Assembly (NCBI GenBank): GCA_001972305.1 | Contig: BDDD01003377.1 | Span: 62,001 to 126,000, forward strand | Reading direction: 5' to 3' | DNA: 64,000 nt | Source of the DNA: Cephalotus follicularis | Taxonomy: Eukaryota > Streptophyta > Magnoliopsida > Oxalidales > Cephalotaceae | Part shown: positions 21,383 through 32,683 of the stretch, one piece after another | How the letters are laid out: each line of letters begins with the position of its first letter | How positions within the stretch are numbered: the stretch's first letter is position 1 | Position numbers and translations under genes: made by a program | The notes under the pieces: generated by a model | Told to the model about the DNA's origin: nothing | Databases searched by the model: none | What the model saw: only the letters and a program-made list of their open reading frames with translations

Positions 21383-23044
21383 AGCATCTCTGTCCACATA
21401 CTTGCGCAAATGTCCCTTCCTTATCAGATCCTCAATCTGGTTTTTCAACTGCCTGCACTCCTCCGTATCGTGACCGTGGTCACGGTGATAGCGGCAGTAA
21501 TTCTCTACACTCCTGTTCTCGGCCGAGGCCCTCATCTTCTCGGGCCATTGGAAGGGAACCTTGTCTTGCTCTACTGCAAGTATCTTTGTACGTGTATCCA
21601 GGAGGGGAGCAAAGGTGTTATAGGACGGTATTGGTGCTCCACCCCTGGATGTACCTTCTCGCCTAGAAAGCTTGTGTCTGAGGTCTCCCTTGGTCAGGTC
21701 CGACCTCTCCTTCCTCTTCTCTCTTCTCTCGGGAGCATTTCGTGAAGGCTCCCTTCTCTCCTCTTGTTGGCCAGTCCAAGATGCTTTTTGCTTTCTGGCC
21801 AACATCTCTTCCTCTGTATTTACATACCTTTCTGCCCTTTTCAATAACTCTGCCATGTCCTTTGCTGGCCTCTTCAGCAGGGAGAAAACAAATTTGGAGT
21901 TGCTCCTTAGCCCATTATTCAAGGCTGCCAAGGCAAAAGACGGCTCCAGGTCCTTCACTGTAAGAGATTCTTGGTTAAAACTGGTGAGATAGTCTCTCAA
22001 CGTCTCATCCTTACCTTGCACTACGTTGATGAGATGGGTAGAGTTCCTCCTCTGCGTGGTGCTGTTGAGGAACTTTGTCACAAACAGCTCCGTAAGCTGA
22101 TCGAAACTCTTGACTGAATTCTTGGCCAAGGTAAAATACCATGCTTGGGCAGCCCCAGTTAAAGTCACTGGGAATCCTCGGCAAAGCATGGCGTCCGAGG
22201 CCTGATGCATCCACATTGCCTGGATATAAGTGCGCACATGCTGGATGGGATCCGTGGACCCATCGTACTTATCAAGATTGGGGTTTCTAAACCCACTGGG
22301 GACCGGCTCGGCCGTAATCTCGGCCGTAAAGGGGTGTGCATTGATGTTTTGCACCTCAGACAAGCGTCCCCCAAGCCGTTCTGCTCTTCCAAACCTCCTT
22401 TCTAGGTCAGCAAGCCTCCTATTCACTGCTTGCTCCACCTCTTCAATGTTTCTTACTCTGCTGGAGACATGTGATCCTCCAGCCAATGAGGCTGGGGGAT
22501 TGGCCCTACTTCCTCGGGCAGCACCTGCTCTGCGTGGAGCATTAGAACGCAGTTGTGCCTCCTCTGCTCCCCTCTCCTGCTGCCGAGGATCCACATCCAT
22601 AGGCTGATACTGAGGGTTTCCTCTCCTGGGATCGTTGGGATGATCCCTTGCAGTCGAGGACTCTTCTCTACGAGATGCATTGATCTCTGGCCTCCTTCCC
22701 AGGGGATTATTGTCCCCTGACCGCCCAAGGGGAAGTTCTTCTCCCCTCGGTGGGTTTCGCCTGGCACCACGTGGGTGCCTTGTCTCCACCTCTGGCCTCT
22801 GAGGGCCAGATACTCCTCGGACCACTGGCTGAGCAGGCCCGGCTTGCTGTTGTTGATTGGCTAGAGTTGTGACCAACCGATCTGTGACACGCTCCAATCC
22901 TTGGAGGAATTGGCTCAGTTGCTCCCCTATAACGGGAGCTGGTGGTGGTGCCACCTCTTCGACGGTTTCTGGTGGAGGAGTTATGTTCTCCTGGCGTAGT
23001 TGATTGCCAGTGACTCCGACTTGGGTGTTCTTCCTTGGAGGCAT
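21176..23044 (-). CDS. Gag of Tat-like element, C-terminus replaced
   Basis: A 622-codon minus-strand frame starts (MPPRKNTQ) 25 bp inside the primer-binding site, so the start is well placed. Residues about 1-230 are Pro/Arg/Glu-rich. The retrotransposon gag domain spans about 245-420 (NLDKYDGSTDPIQHVRTYIQ, AAQAWYFTL, KFLNSTTQRRNSTHLI, DETLRDYLTSFNQESL). A zinc-knuckle-like YCRYHRDHGHDTEECRQLK follows at about 515-535. After RKYVDRDAP the protein turns into unrelated sequence that is the reverse of the duplicated 3' flank of the antisense gene. Gag is therefore cut just where protease would begin. Gag assembles particles, and an intact gag core could still do so. Confidence 0.85.
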   Translation of the reverse strand: MPPRKNTQVGVTGNQLRQENITPPPETVEEVAPPPAPVIGEQLSQFLQGLERVTDRLVTTLANQQQQAGPAQPVVRGVSGPQRPEVETRHPRGARRNPPRGEELPLGRSGDNNPLGRRPEINASRREESSTARDHPNDPRRGNPQYQPMDVDPRQQERGAEEAQLRSNAPRRAGAARGSRANPPASLAGGSHVSSRVRNIEEVEQAVNRRLADLERRFGRAERLGGRLSEVQNINAHPFTAEITAEPVPSGFRNPNLDKYDGSTDPIQHVRTYIQAMWMHQASDAMLCRGFPVTLTGAAQAWYFTLAKNSVKSFDQLTELFVTKFLNSTTQRRNSTHLINVVQGKDETLRDYLTSFNQESLTVKDLEPSFALAALNNGLRSNSKFVFSLLKRPAKDMAELLKRAERYVNTEEEMLARKQKASWTGQQEERREPSRNAPERREKRKERSDLTKGDLRHKLSRREGTSRGGAPIPSYNTFAPLLDTRTKILAVEQDKVPFQWPEKMRASAENRSVENYCRYHRDHGHDTEECRQLKNQIEDLIRKGHLRKYVDRDAPKLKYSQRRKVLRGLSKLRDLAHQSLVICTKIKVLRNYHYTYTLKAQTRVELTMPENAKACSFLLKPF

Positions 23045-23069
23045 GATCGGTGATGACTTTCTGTTGCGT

Positions 23070-23088
23070 TTCCCACAGACGGCGCCAA
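23070..23088 (-). other. Primer-binding site of Tat-like element
   Basis: On the minus strand TTGGCGCCGTCTGTGGGAA follows the 5' LTR end (CAACA) after one base. TGGCGCC is the standard start for gypsy primer sites. The priming tRNA is not assigned here. Confidence 0.75.
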
Positions 23089-23089
23089 C

Positions 23090-24158
23090 TGTTGATACAG
23101 AAATCCTTCTCTCAACAGTATCCTACGTGGAGGACTTTGATTTGTTAAGAGAAACGCTTGTCACTGATGCCTTTAAGGAAGAAACTTATCTCAGACACCT
23201 GCACAAGTAGCAACAATGGTGAAGGCCCAGGAGGTTGTTCTCCCGGAGACACTCCGACGCTCAAATTAGTCAAGTGCAGATGGAATATTATGCTCTCTTG
23301 AATGTAAAAATTGCTGACCTTTGTTCAGTATGTTGAACTTGTATTTATAGTAGAGTTTTGTAACTGTTGGAGCGTGAAAATCGGAGTTGATGACTGTCCC
23401 CTAAGGAAATTCTGAGGATCTCGGGATTTCCCTTATCTCCACCTGATTTTTCTCTTCTTTCCTTTGTTGTAGTTGATCATGATTCTATCTCCTTGTTTGG
23501 ATAAGTGTAGATCCCGTGAAATCTGTTGTAGTTAATCTCTTCATCCTATCTTCCATATCTGTTAGCAGTTATCCTTATCTCCTTTACTTAGAGGATAAGG
23601 ATCCCTCGAATTTAGGCTAACTCCCTATCCCTATTCCGTGAAAGAGGAGGAGACCTTCTATCCGAGGAGAGGAGCTGATGTGAGGCCAATGAGATAGTCG
23701 CCCCCTGACTTCAAAGTCTTCTCGGCCCATAGACCTGTATTTGAATTGGATGACCTTTGGTTCTTTGTCAGAGAGAATAGATCTTGGAAATAGAACTATT
23801 GGGCGTGTCCTCGGCACTTATGCCGAGGAGAGGTCCTCCTTGAGTTGTCGCTTTCTTGACTCCCTGATTATAGAGTCATTTGGAATAGATGACTTATTAT
23901 GTGGCCGAGGGTGTCCTCGGCTGGGTTGCTCCAAACGGTATCCTCGGACCCGGATCCGAGGAGGTTGATTGTTGAACTGGAATCACTGGGTGTGTCCTCG
24001 GCACTTGTGCCGAGGAAGAAATCTCCCTTTACCACTGTTATGTTGGCGTACGTGCTTCCTCTGCCTTTAATTAATTAATTCCTTTCTCTTTGTACACTTG
24101 GCCAGGTAATCAAGAGGACACGTGTTGCTTTGAATTTGACTTAATTTTCCCCACATCA
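23090..24158 (-). repeat. 5' LTR of Tat-like element
   Basis: It is the same length as the copy at 15,014-16,082 and nearly identical. On the minus strand it starts TGATGTGGGGAAAATTAAG and ends CTGTATCAACA. The primer site and gag follow on the minus strand, which fixes the orientation. Confidence 0.9.
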
Positions 24159-24715
24159 TCATACAATAAAATTTTCATAATTAATTAAAATTATTATGAG
24201 AGATGATATATTATTTATACACATATAATTTTAATGATCTTTGTAAAATTAATGAAAAAAACAAAGTGAGAATGACGAGAATATGCTATGGTTGATGAAA
24301 AAGATTTGGATAATGGTTTAAGACTCAATTTGTCTTTTGAATTTACAACAAAAATATCAATTGTTCTTTAGATTTCAAACGGTTCAATTGAGAACTTCAA
24401 CTATCAGTTTTGGCTTGAGGACTTGACCTGAGAACAAAATTAACAATGCAAGACAGAATTCTTCAATTTAGCTATGGTATTGATCTTGTCCTTGAATAGT
24501 TCTGACAAATACTATATACTCACTCATATATTCTTGATTTTGTGTCATGCTAGGTTCTCAATTGAGATAAAATTGATAGTTTAAGTCCTCGATTGAATAA
24601 TTTTAAAGTCTGAAAGATAATTGATACTTTTGGTATAAGTTCAAGAAACAAATTAAGTCTGAAATGAATGAATATTTGTTGAAGGTGAAAGAGAGATTGG
24701 ACCCATAATTAACCC

Positions 24716-24928
24716 GAATAATGCTATACTTACCAACATTTTTACAAACTTTTTCATCTGAACACATGTGAAATTACACATGTCATGCATTTATTCATTC
24801 ATGAAATATAATGGGACTAAGCCATGTGCTTTACTCTCCATATGTCATTCATGTGTAGTGACATATGTATTAGGATGAAAAAGTTGGTGAAAAAGTTAGT
24901 AAAAAAGTTGGTAAGTCTAGCATTACTC
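24716..24928. mobile_element. Mutator-type MITE, 213 bp
   Basis: Ends GAATAATGCTATACTTACC and GGTAAGTCTAGCATTACTC form inverted repeats (two differences in the first 22 bp) that extend to ~50 bp with AACTTTTTCATC. The flanks are a perfect 9-bp duplication AATTAACCC (24,707-24,715 and 24,929-24,937). No coding capacity. The 9-bp TSD points to the Mutator superfamily. Confidence 0.85.
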
Positions 24929-24978
24929 AATTAACCCAGAAACATAATTTATGTAGCACACCATCTATCTATGATAAG

Positions 24979-25195
24979 TAGAGGTAGCAATTCGTGTCAA
25001 CGGACCGTGTTTTTATCGTATTCGGATTGTATTTGAGTCGTGTTTAACAGGTTGACCCGAATATGATTCGAACTCAAATCAAGTTATACAAGTTACTCGT
25101 AATATAACCTGATCAAATTTAGATAAACCCAATTAAATTATTATCGTATCGTGTTCGGATCGTGTTCGCGTGACATGATTACGTTGTAACCCCTA
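24979..25195. mobile_element. hAT-type MITE, 217 bp
   Basis: Ends TAGAGGTAGCAA and TTGTAACCCCTA are imperfect inverted repeats of the TAGGGGTGGCAA type common in plant hAT MITEs. The flanking 8-mers ATGATAAG and ATGATCAT agree at six of eight positions, an aged TSD. The interior is AT-rich with ACGATCCGAACACGA-like repeats. Confidence 0.65.
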
Positions 25196-25422
25196 ATGAT
25201 CATGGAAACCAATATGCAAGTCTCTCCTAGGGTTGAGCCCAAAAAACATGGGCTTTGGTTTCCACAGGCCCAAAACAATATCCAATAAAGAATTTTACTT
25301 CCAAGTATTTTATATACTATGCAAATATCTTCGGATAATGCTACAAAGAACAAAAGAAAGCGGGGATCGTTGCTTGTTGGTTCTTTACACTTGAAAGAGA
25401 GACAAATATATTATTGAATTCA

Positions 25423-27867
25423 ATGGCAACATCCTCAATCACTTCAACAATATTGCCTTCATTTACAATTTCAATTCCCTCTGCCATCCCCTCTAAGTCA
25501 AGATTCTCTTCGCTTTCTTTAACGCCCAGTGTTTACAATAATGCCTTGAAGTTTAAAGCTTTTAACTCCTCACTTTCATTTACTAAGGTTTTTGCTGCTC
25601 CTGAAACCCTAAACCCACCTCCAGAAACCCTAGATGGAGCTGAAACTGATTCTCTCGAGGTTTTTCCCTAATGGGCTTGCTTTATGTTTGTTTGTTCTTT
25701 AGTGTATGTAGGTATTGTCATTGTTTGGTTGCTGAAAAAATTTAGGGAAAATGAACTTTTTACATGAAAGGAGCTAATGGGTTTGTTTAACTTTAACTTT
25801 TTTGTTTTTTATTTCTATGTTAAAGATTGGTTTGGTGTTGCTCTTGTTTGGTAACCGAGGACGTGCAGGAAAGCGAAAGAAATATTTGAACTTTTTTCAT
25901 GTTAAATGAGATAATACATGTACTTGGATTATAGTATTTTATTACAGATTGGAATTTGTTAATTGTTCCTTATATTTTACTCATTAACTTAGCTACATTA
26001 TGTTATTTATTGTTACCTATTGTTTTTTTTTTCTTTTTTCATTTCTTTAAAATGTTAATCTGGTATGTTATATAGGTTGGAGACTTTGAGATACCCGGTA
26101 CTTCATCACTTGGTATTGGTGCCGATGCAGAGAAGGTATCTTTTTGCTGATATTTGGTTTCTAATAAAATGTATGAACTATGAAGGAAACAACTTTAATT
26201 GTGAATTTTTTTAGATTGATACTGCCAGAGACATCTAAATGACACGCTACAAAATTTTACCCTCCACTGTTTGGCTGTGGTTGATTTATCTAAACTATGA
26301 GCACATAAGATAGGAGTTCTGCCTTTCTAATTTATCTATATAGGAAATGCGTGGATTCGAGACTGTTGATTTTACTTTGAACTTGTAATTTTAAGCGTTG
26401 TTGATGAAGTGTTCAAATTAGGATCATTCATTGGTACTGAGAAAAAATATATTGTTAGATGGGTGAGGCTTCTGAATGACGTTTGAGATAGCCAACCAGT
26501 AAAGCCCCATCTATAAGTTTTCTAGTCGTGAGGTTCTTTCTATGAATAATGTGAATTCTTCCAGTACTTTAACAATTTTCCCAGCAAAACAATTGTTTGT
26601 CTTAAAATAATTTAAAACCAAAGAAAGGCATAATTTGCATTGCTGTGAATGATTTACTGAGATATATGTCAAGCATTATGCTGATTGTTCCGAGTGCAAA
26701 CTGCGTTGAGGCATCAAAAGTTCAGTGCAGGATAGGGCACATTTGAATGGCTTTTCATTCTCAAATTCTTTTGTCCATTTTCTACTATTTTATTTCTTCT
26801 GCTTATGGTGGCTTTGTATTGTCTACTGCTTACGTGCATTTCACTTGTTTAATTTAATTTACTTATAAAAAACTTTTTGAGATTCAAAATGTTATTCATA
26901 GTACTGTCCTTGTCTTCAATGCCTTTAGTATCTTTCGGTGAATGTGACTGTTGTTGGTAGCTCTATCATTATTTTGGGATAAAGTAGAATCATACTCTGT
27001 TGGTCAGATTATTGAGGTATTGACTGCATTGAGCATCGTGAGTATTCAGAAGGTGTTTCTTTGTGTTAAAGCAGGATTAAACTCAGAAACCAAAGTGATT
27101 TTTGATACTAACATTCACTGTTTAGAGAAAGTATGTCTTGGCACCTTTCTCCATTGTTGTACACTCCATAATGCAGGCACTAGTTATCTAATGAATAGTT
27201 GATTAAATTGTGTCTCCAAGATATGTCGGAGTATGTTTACAATTGGCAACATTGATAAACCATCTATTATTTGGCTTCAATTAGCTACGTGATATACTAT
27301 AGAAGTTGCGTGATTAATTTCTATTTTGTCACAAGAGGTTCACCTCATATCAGTGTAAAGGTGATATTTAGGAGCAAGCTTTCAATGGAATTTCCACTTA
27401 TTCTTATAAATTGTCCTTATTAGGGACTATGCCTCCACAATAATGACTTGCTGAGATCAAAAGACATGTTTTGATAAAAAAAATTATGTATATCTCTTTT
27501 TTTATCTGTTTTGGCAGAATCCTAATTTTCTCAGGGTGTTGTTTTGTTCTCTCAGATGGCCCCAAAGCAAAAAATCAGAATTAAACTAAGGTCTTATTGG
27601 GTACCGCTGATTGAGGACTCCTGCAAGCAGATTATGGATGCTGCCAGAAACACAAATGCCAAAACCATGGGTCCGGTGCCATTACCAACAAAAAAGCGAG
27701 TTTATTGTGTTCTAAAATCCCCTCATGTGCACAAGGATGCAAGGTTCCACTTTGAAATACGTACCCACCAGCGGCTGATAGATATTCTTTACCCAACTGC
27801 ACAGACCATAGATTCTTTAATGCAACTTGACCTTCCAGCTGGGGTTGATGTTGAAGTCAAGCTCTGA
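25423..27867 (+). CDS. RPS10: 30S ribosomal protein S10, plastid (nuclear gene, 3 exons)
   Basis: Exons 25,423-25,659, 26,076-26,135 and 27,556-27,867 join in phase 0 with GT-AG introns of 416 and 1,420 bp to give 202 residues. Residues 1 to about 70 are Ser/Thr-rich with few acidic residues (MATSSITSTILPSFTISIPS), as in a chloroplast transit peptide. Exon 3 alone is the bacterial-type S10 core (MAPKQKIRIKLRSYW, ARNTNAKTMGPVPLPTKKR, VHKDARFHFEIRTHQRLIDI, DLPAGVDVEVKL). The product is a small-subunit protein of the plastid ribosome near the A-site head; in bacteria S10 also pairs with NusB. The ATG at 25,423 begins a normal transit peptide. A TATA-like TTATATAC lies about 110 bp upstream. Length fits the family (about 190-200). 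Confidence 0.95.
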
Positions 27868-30525
27868 AGGAACAATGCGGCAAAAACAGCCGAGGTGAAC
27901 TTTAAATTTCAAATGTCATTTAGTTCGGACTAGCCATGACTTGTAGGTTTCTTGAACATATAAAAGTGAGATATGTTCAAACTTTTTTGCTACTTCAACT
28001 GTTTCGTAATCTTTAATCTTCATTATGAATCCAATGCTGTCACACATAGAATGATTATTAAACTCGCTAATTTTGAAGTTCTGAGGGATTATATGTAAAT
28101 TGTGTAGGCTGTTGCTGTGCCATACTGATACATTGATGATAATTGCAAGGTTTCGGTTCCAAATCCTTTATTCTAGTGAATGGTGAAGTTCTTGTCTCTG
28201 ATCTCTTTCAACTCAAAAGGGCATGACTGCAGTAGTTACTGGATATATTCCAAGATCTATCAGCTTTTAAAAATTCACGGTTGGGATTGCTGCCTACGAT
28301 GTTTGGTAAACATGTTAGACTTTTACGATACTTCTCTTTTATGGATCGTACAATTCTGAACAACATTTTCACTGAGATTAATCCATGGGAATGTTTATAT
28401 ATAATGAGTTGATACTCCCACTGCTTTTCCCATTGAATGGCGCTATTATTGTAGTTTGTGAAACAAAAAGATTCAACTGAAAAAAATACAGATAAAATCA
28501 GACAGTGGCTAATGTGTACTAAATGATAATAACCCATCCTATTCTGGAGATGACACTTGGAATTAGTTTGCATGCTTTCTAATGTATATACGGTCGATGA
28601 AGTCATGCTCTGCAGTTTTATAATGCAAGTAAACGCTACTTAATGAAGCCATACAGTGTGCATCTATAATTGAAAAAATTTCTTTGGTGTTCGGGTTACA
28701 ATATGCCCTTCCGTCAATACATGGTGGAACCGGTACATGGATAGAACCGTCGATGGTAACACACCCTACTGGAAATCAAGGCACAGAGGAAATGTAAAAT
28801 TGCACTACCAAAATGATGGGTCTAAACTGGTTCATGGCAGGATTGCCATTGAACACAGTTTTGCAGAATCTATTACAAATTTCCATTAAATCAATTATAT
28901 ATTTAGCTATAAGCATACTTGATGTTCCCTGAATTTAAGTTGATCTTAAACTCTAATTCAATATGTCCTTTTGTATTTTATTTTATTTTATTTTTAGCCC
29001 AAATGGACACCAAAATGGTTGAATATGTGGTTTCTATTTCGTATGAGACACAGAAAGACCACTTTCATAACTATGGACCAGTTTCTCCCTTGACCAATAT
29101 GCTAATCCATAGTGGTTCTAGTTCTAGTACATGTACAGATATGCCGGGTTCCAATTTCACATCTTCACGCAATAATGTGCCAAAAACGAATCTCAAATTA
29201 TTGTCCTTTTATTTTTTTTAAAATGATAAACGTCTTGAATATATCTAATTAAATACATAATCAATTTAATTGGGTGACTTGCAATTAATGTTTTTCTAAT
29301 CTAACAGATAGATTTGATATTCAATTAAAATAGATCACTCGTATAAATTTTTAACTCATTTGAATATATCTAATTATTTTATTCGTACATACAAAATATA
29401 ATCGTTCTATAATTTATTCATAAATAATAAAAGATTATTTATTCAATACAATACTTAAATATATCTGATTGACTTGAGATTTTGTATGAGTGATTGATAT
29501 TGATAGACTATCAGATACAACAGTTGAATTTAAAAAATATTACTCACAAATCAGTTAATTAGAGTGATTATGTACGGTGAATTGACATATAACACTATTA
29601 ACCACAAATGACATTAATAATGTTTAAAAAAAGTATCGATGATATCTCAGTTATGATTAATAATATTATTTTATTTAATATAAATTAAGCTCGTTAACTA
29701 ATTGTATTTATATTTACTTAGTTAGATTCCATTTTCATAATATCGAAATAAAATATTTAAACAAAAAAAAAGGATATTCCGTCTCAATATGGAATATGTC
29801 TTATCGGGCCCCCATCAAACTGTCTTTATTGTTTTTTTTATGGCAGTTTATGTGGCATACGTTATGGTGCCAAAGACTTTGTTCAAATACACTTCGATTA
29901 AAGAGACTTTAAAATGTACAATGCATCTCGCTAACGCTTTTGCCAGTTAAGAGAATACCTTATCTTAAAAGTTCTAATATTATACAATGACAACAACAAT
30001 CACATCATAATATATGAGGAAAAAAAAAAGAGAGGCTGCTGATCGATCGTGATGTTTATAGTAAAATTTATAGAGGACCAATATTAGCATGATATTATAC
30101 TCTAATATATCCCAAAATTGTCATAATGTCCAAATTAAGTTCAAATAACAAACTAAATCTATTTAAAGATGTTTAAGGTCTAACAATACGGCAATTGCCT
30201 ACTCTTATAAGAGAGAGGTTCAAAGATCAGTATCCTCATATGACTAATTAACCTTATAATAATATCACAAAAATATTTCTTAAGACATTGTTTTGTCAGT
30301 GTAGGAAATCAAACCAATTCTGATTTGACTTATCGTCGCCTTGGTCAGGTGGAAGTCGTCCCCTTATAAGGTCCCATTTATGTGAGTTTAAAACATGTAT
30401 TATCTTTATACATCTTATTGCTCTAACCAATTTATCTGAGTCATGGGTGGCTATTAAAAATTAATTACTGTTAACCATACTTCTAGTAGAAAAGAAAAAA
30501 AAAACAAATCTATTTTGTGCCAGTG
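27868..30525. other. RPS10 3' flank and AT-rich intergenic DNA
   Basis: The first ~300 bp is probably the RPS10 3' UTR. The rest is AT-rich with scattered short ORFs that show no domains. No gene was recognised. Confidence 0.6.
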
Positions 30526-31266
30526 AGCTCTCCAATAGTAGTTTTTCATCTTTCTTTTTTAAGAGAATGTTGGTTTCCAACCCAGGGGATCCATTGTTTA
30601 TGCGGCAGTGTGATGCAGCTGAAAAAGCCCTTTTTTTATATTAGTAATATTAGTAAAGGGGGGAAAACTCCAAAACAAAAATCTTATCTTATAAAAAAAA
30701 AGAAGAGAAAAATGAATATACTATATCAGTTTATATATTGGATCAGCCTTAAATATTAGATCACCTAAAAACGACATGCTTACAAATTATATTTTACAAA
30801 TTCAATCATTCTATTTGATAATATATATGTGTAGATCATACTTATCAATTTTAAAGAGAATTGAAAATTTCTAATTATTTCATTATCATATAACTATTTT
30901 AATAGTTAAGTCAGTTTTTCTCATATCTACTTTTAACGATTCATATTGTTATATGAAAACGAAATAGTTAAAATTATTCAATCGACTTAAAAATTTGTAC
31001 ATATAATTTACGTATATGAATTATTAAACACAACAATTAAATTTATAAAATACAATTCGTAAGTATCTTATTTTTAAGTGATTTAATACTTAAACTCGAT
31101 CCAACATCTAAAATGATCAAACACATTTATTTTCTCCTATAAAAAATAGTTGTTTTAGAACTATCCAAGCAAGGCCATTTTGGCACTTGTGATGGTGTGC
31201 TAATCATCATTTTGACCAAACAATCACTTGAGCCAACCTCCAAAAAGTGACATTGATTATGGATCA
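30526..31266. repeat. Direct repeat R1 flanking chimeric copia element
   Basis: About 740 bp that recurs at 37,346-38,093 in the same orientation. Shared blocks include ACCTAAAAACGACATGCTTACAA, TGTGTAGATCATAC and GAGCCAACCTCCAAAAAGTGA. It stops at GGATCA, where the 5' LTR of the copia element begins. No coding capacity. Confidence 0.85.
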
Positions 31267-31504
31267 TGTTAATATATTATTGTATATTCTGCATTCATGA
31301 GTATATTCTATATTTATGAGTCTGTATGTTCTCTGTATATTCTGTATTCATAAGTAATTTGATTGTGTATCTCTGTATTTATTAGTTTGATTCTGTAATG
31401 TCCTATAAATAGGACCTACCTGCAATCATTTATACACACACAGAAATACAGTCAATATTTCTTCAAGTCTTTTGTCAATATTTCACTCTCTTTATTTTAT
31501 ATCA
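31267..31504 (+). repeat. 5' LTR (type Y) of chimeric copia element
   Basis: 238 bp from TGTTAATATATTATTG to TTATATCA, directly followed by the initiator-Met-tRNA primer site. It has a TATA-like CCTATAAATAGG near 31,410. It does not resemble the LTR at the other end (37,158-37,346). Confidence 0.8.
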
Positions 31505-31516
31505 TGGTATCAGAGC
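31505..31516 (+). other. Copia primer-binding site
   Basis: TGGTATCAGAGC, the standard primer site matching the 3' end of initiator Met tRNA, directly adjoins the LTR. Confidence 0.85.
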
Positions 31517-31969
31517 AGTAATATTGCTAATCCCGAAGGTTTTCAAATACCTTGACAGCAATCGATCCTACACACCGTCCGTCTCGGTCTCACAATTGGT
31601 TACTAGTAGAAAGAGATTCTACTTCCCGTTCTCCGATCAGAAAACCAAGGGTACCGGCCGCTTCATCTGACAACGGCGAGTTCACCGGTGGTGGTCCGAT
31701 CCAGTTCCGTTCGTCAGAAACGCGTCACTCTCCGTCCGCACTTCTGGTCGCTCCGACCTCCTATCTCCGGTCACTTTCAGGCTTCGACAACCACATCACG
31801 CGAAAGGCGACACTCCGTTCGGCTACCCCTCGAAGTTTCACGGTGAAAGGAGCTCCGACGACGTCGCAAGTGCCCCCACACTCCCGCAGTGCAACTGGTG
31901 GTTGAAACCGTGTGGCATATTCCAGGGAATATTCTCTGACGCAAAAAAAAAACAGAGCTATTCAACAGA
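31517..31969 (+). pseudogene. Copia leader/gag remnant
   Basis: Between the primer site and the first pol homology lie ~450 bp that should hold a full gag (about 1 kb). Only a GC-rich stretch with an open frame (31,552-31,905, Ser/Arg/Pro-rich) remains, with no recognisable gag or zinc knuckle. A deletion or recombination junction therefore falls here, probably near the A-run at 31,941-31,950. Confidence 0.55.
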
Positions 31970-32683
31970 TTGGCACTTGATAATGATGTATTTTTTGAAT
32001 TTCTTCCATTTTGTTTCTTTGTGAAGGATCGATCGTTGAGGCGTACCCTATTGCACAGACCGATTAAAAATGGACTCTATCACATGGCATTGAACTCTTC
32101 CTTCTCCAACAAGTTTGCATTAACGGGTGTTAGAGCTTCCTCAATAGATTGGCACTCTCGCCTTGGTCATCCATCTAGTCGTATAGTCTCGTGTCTTATG
32201 TCCAGTTTTTGTCTACCTACTATCAACAATACAAATGTAAATAGTATCTGTAATGCATGTCAAATGGGCAAGTCTCATAAACTGCCTTTTTCCAATTCTA
32301 CGTCTACTACTAGCAAACCTTTAAAAATTATATACTCTGATCTTTGGGGCCCTGCACCTACACTGTCAATGAATGGTCATAGATTTTATATTATCTTTGT
32401 GGGTGACTATACCAGGTTTACATGGTTTTTCCCTTTAGCTAAAAAACTGAGGCTCTTACTGTTTTCCAAATTTTTAAACCCACTGTTGAAAATTTATTCA
32501 ATTGCAAAATCAAATATTTTCAGTCTCACTAGGGTGGAGAATTCCGTAGCTTTACTCATCTCCTTCAAACTCATGGTATATCCCATCGTTTATCATGCCC
32601 CCATACATCCCAACAAAATGGAATTGTTGAGCGGAAACACCGCCCCATTGTTGAAACTGGACTTACACTACTTGCTCATAGCG
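31970..32683 (+). pseudogene. Copia pol, pre-integrase and integrase N-half
   Basis: The frame carries the GAG pre-integrase block (IDWHSRLGHPSSRIVS, then C..C in SICNACQMGKSHKLPF) and the start of the integrase core (IYSDLWGPAPTLSMNGHRFY, DYTRFTWFFPL). A frameshift near 32,440 moves the reading frame. The QNGIVERKH-type block (about 32,615-32,650) with the catalytic Glu is still recognisable in another frame. The gene is cut at 32,683 by the insertion of a solo LTR and resumes at 34,782. Confidence 0.8.

Larger units (their letters stand above)
15014..24158 (-). mobile_element. Tat-like LTR element without pol, with antisense genes
   Basis: Two 1,069-bp LTRs of near-identical sequence bound a 7.0 kb interior. 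On the minus strand the order is 5' LTR, primer site, gag, then no recognisable protease, RT, RNase H or integrase, then plus-strand (antisense) genes, polypurine tract and 3' LTR. Antisense ORFs downstream of pol are known in Tat-lineage elements such as Grande and Retand. Here the pol between them and gag is gone, so the copy would depend on enzymes from another element. The flanking 5-mers (GTATT left, TCATA right) do not match, so the ends have probably been altered by recombination. Left flank is a gypsy RT and right flank is host-like AT-rich DNA. Confidence 0.8.

Noticed and set aside
27544..27867. RPS10 exon 3 read as a free-standing single-exon gene
   Set aside because: A splice acceptor precedes the ATG, and exons 1 and 2 upstream supply an in-phase transit peptide.
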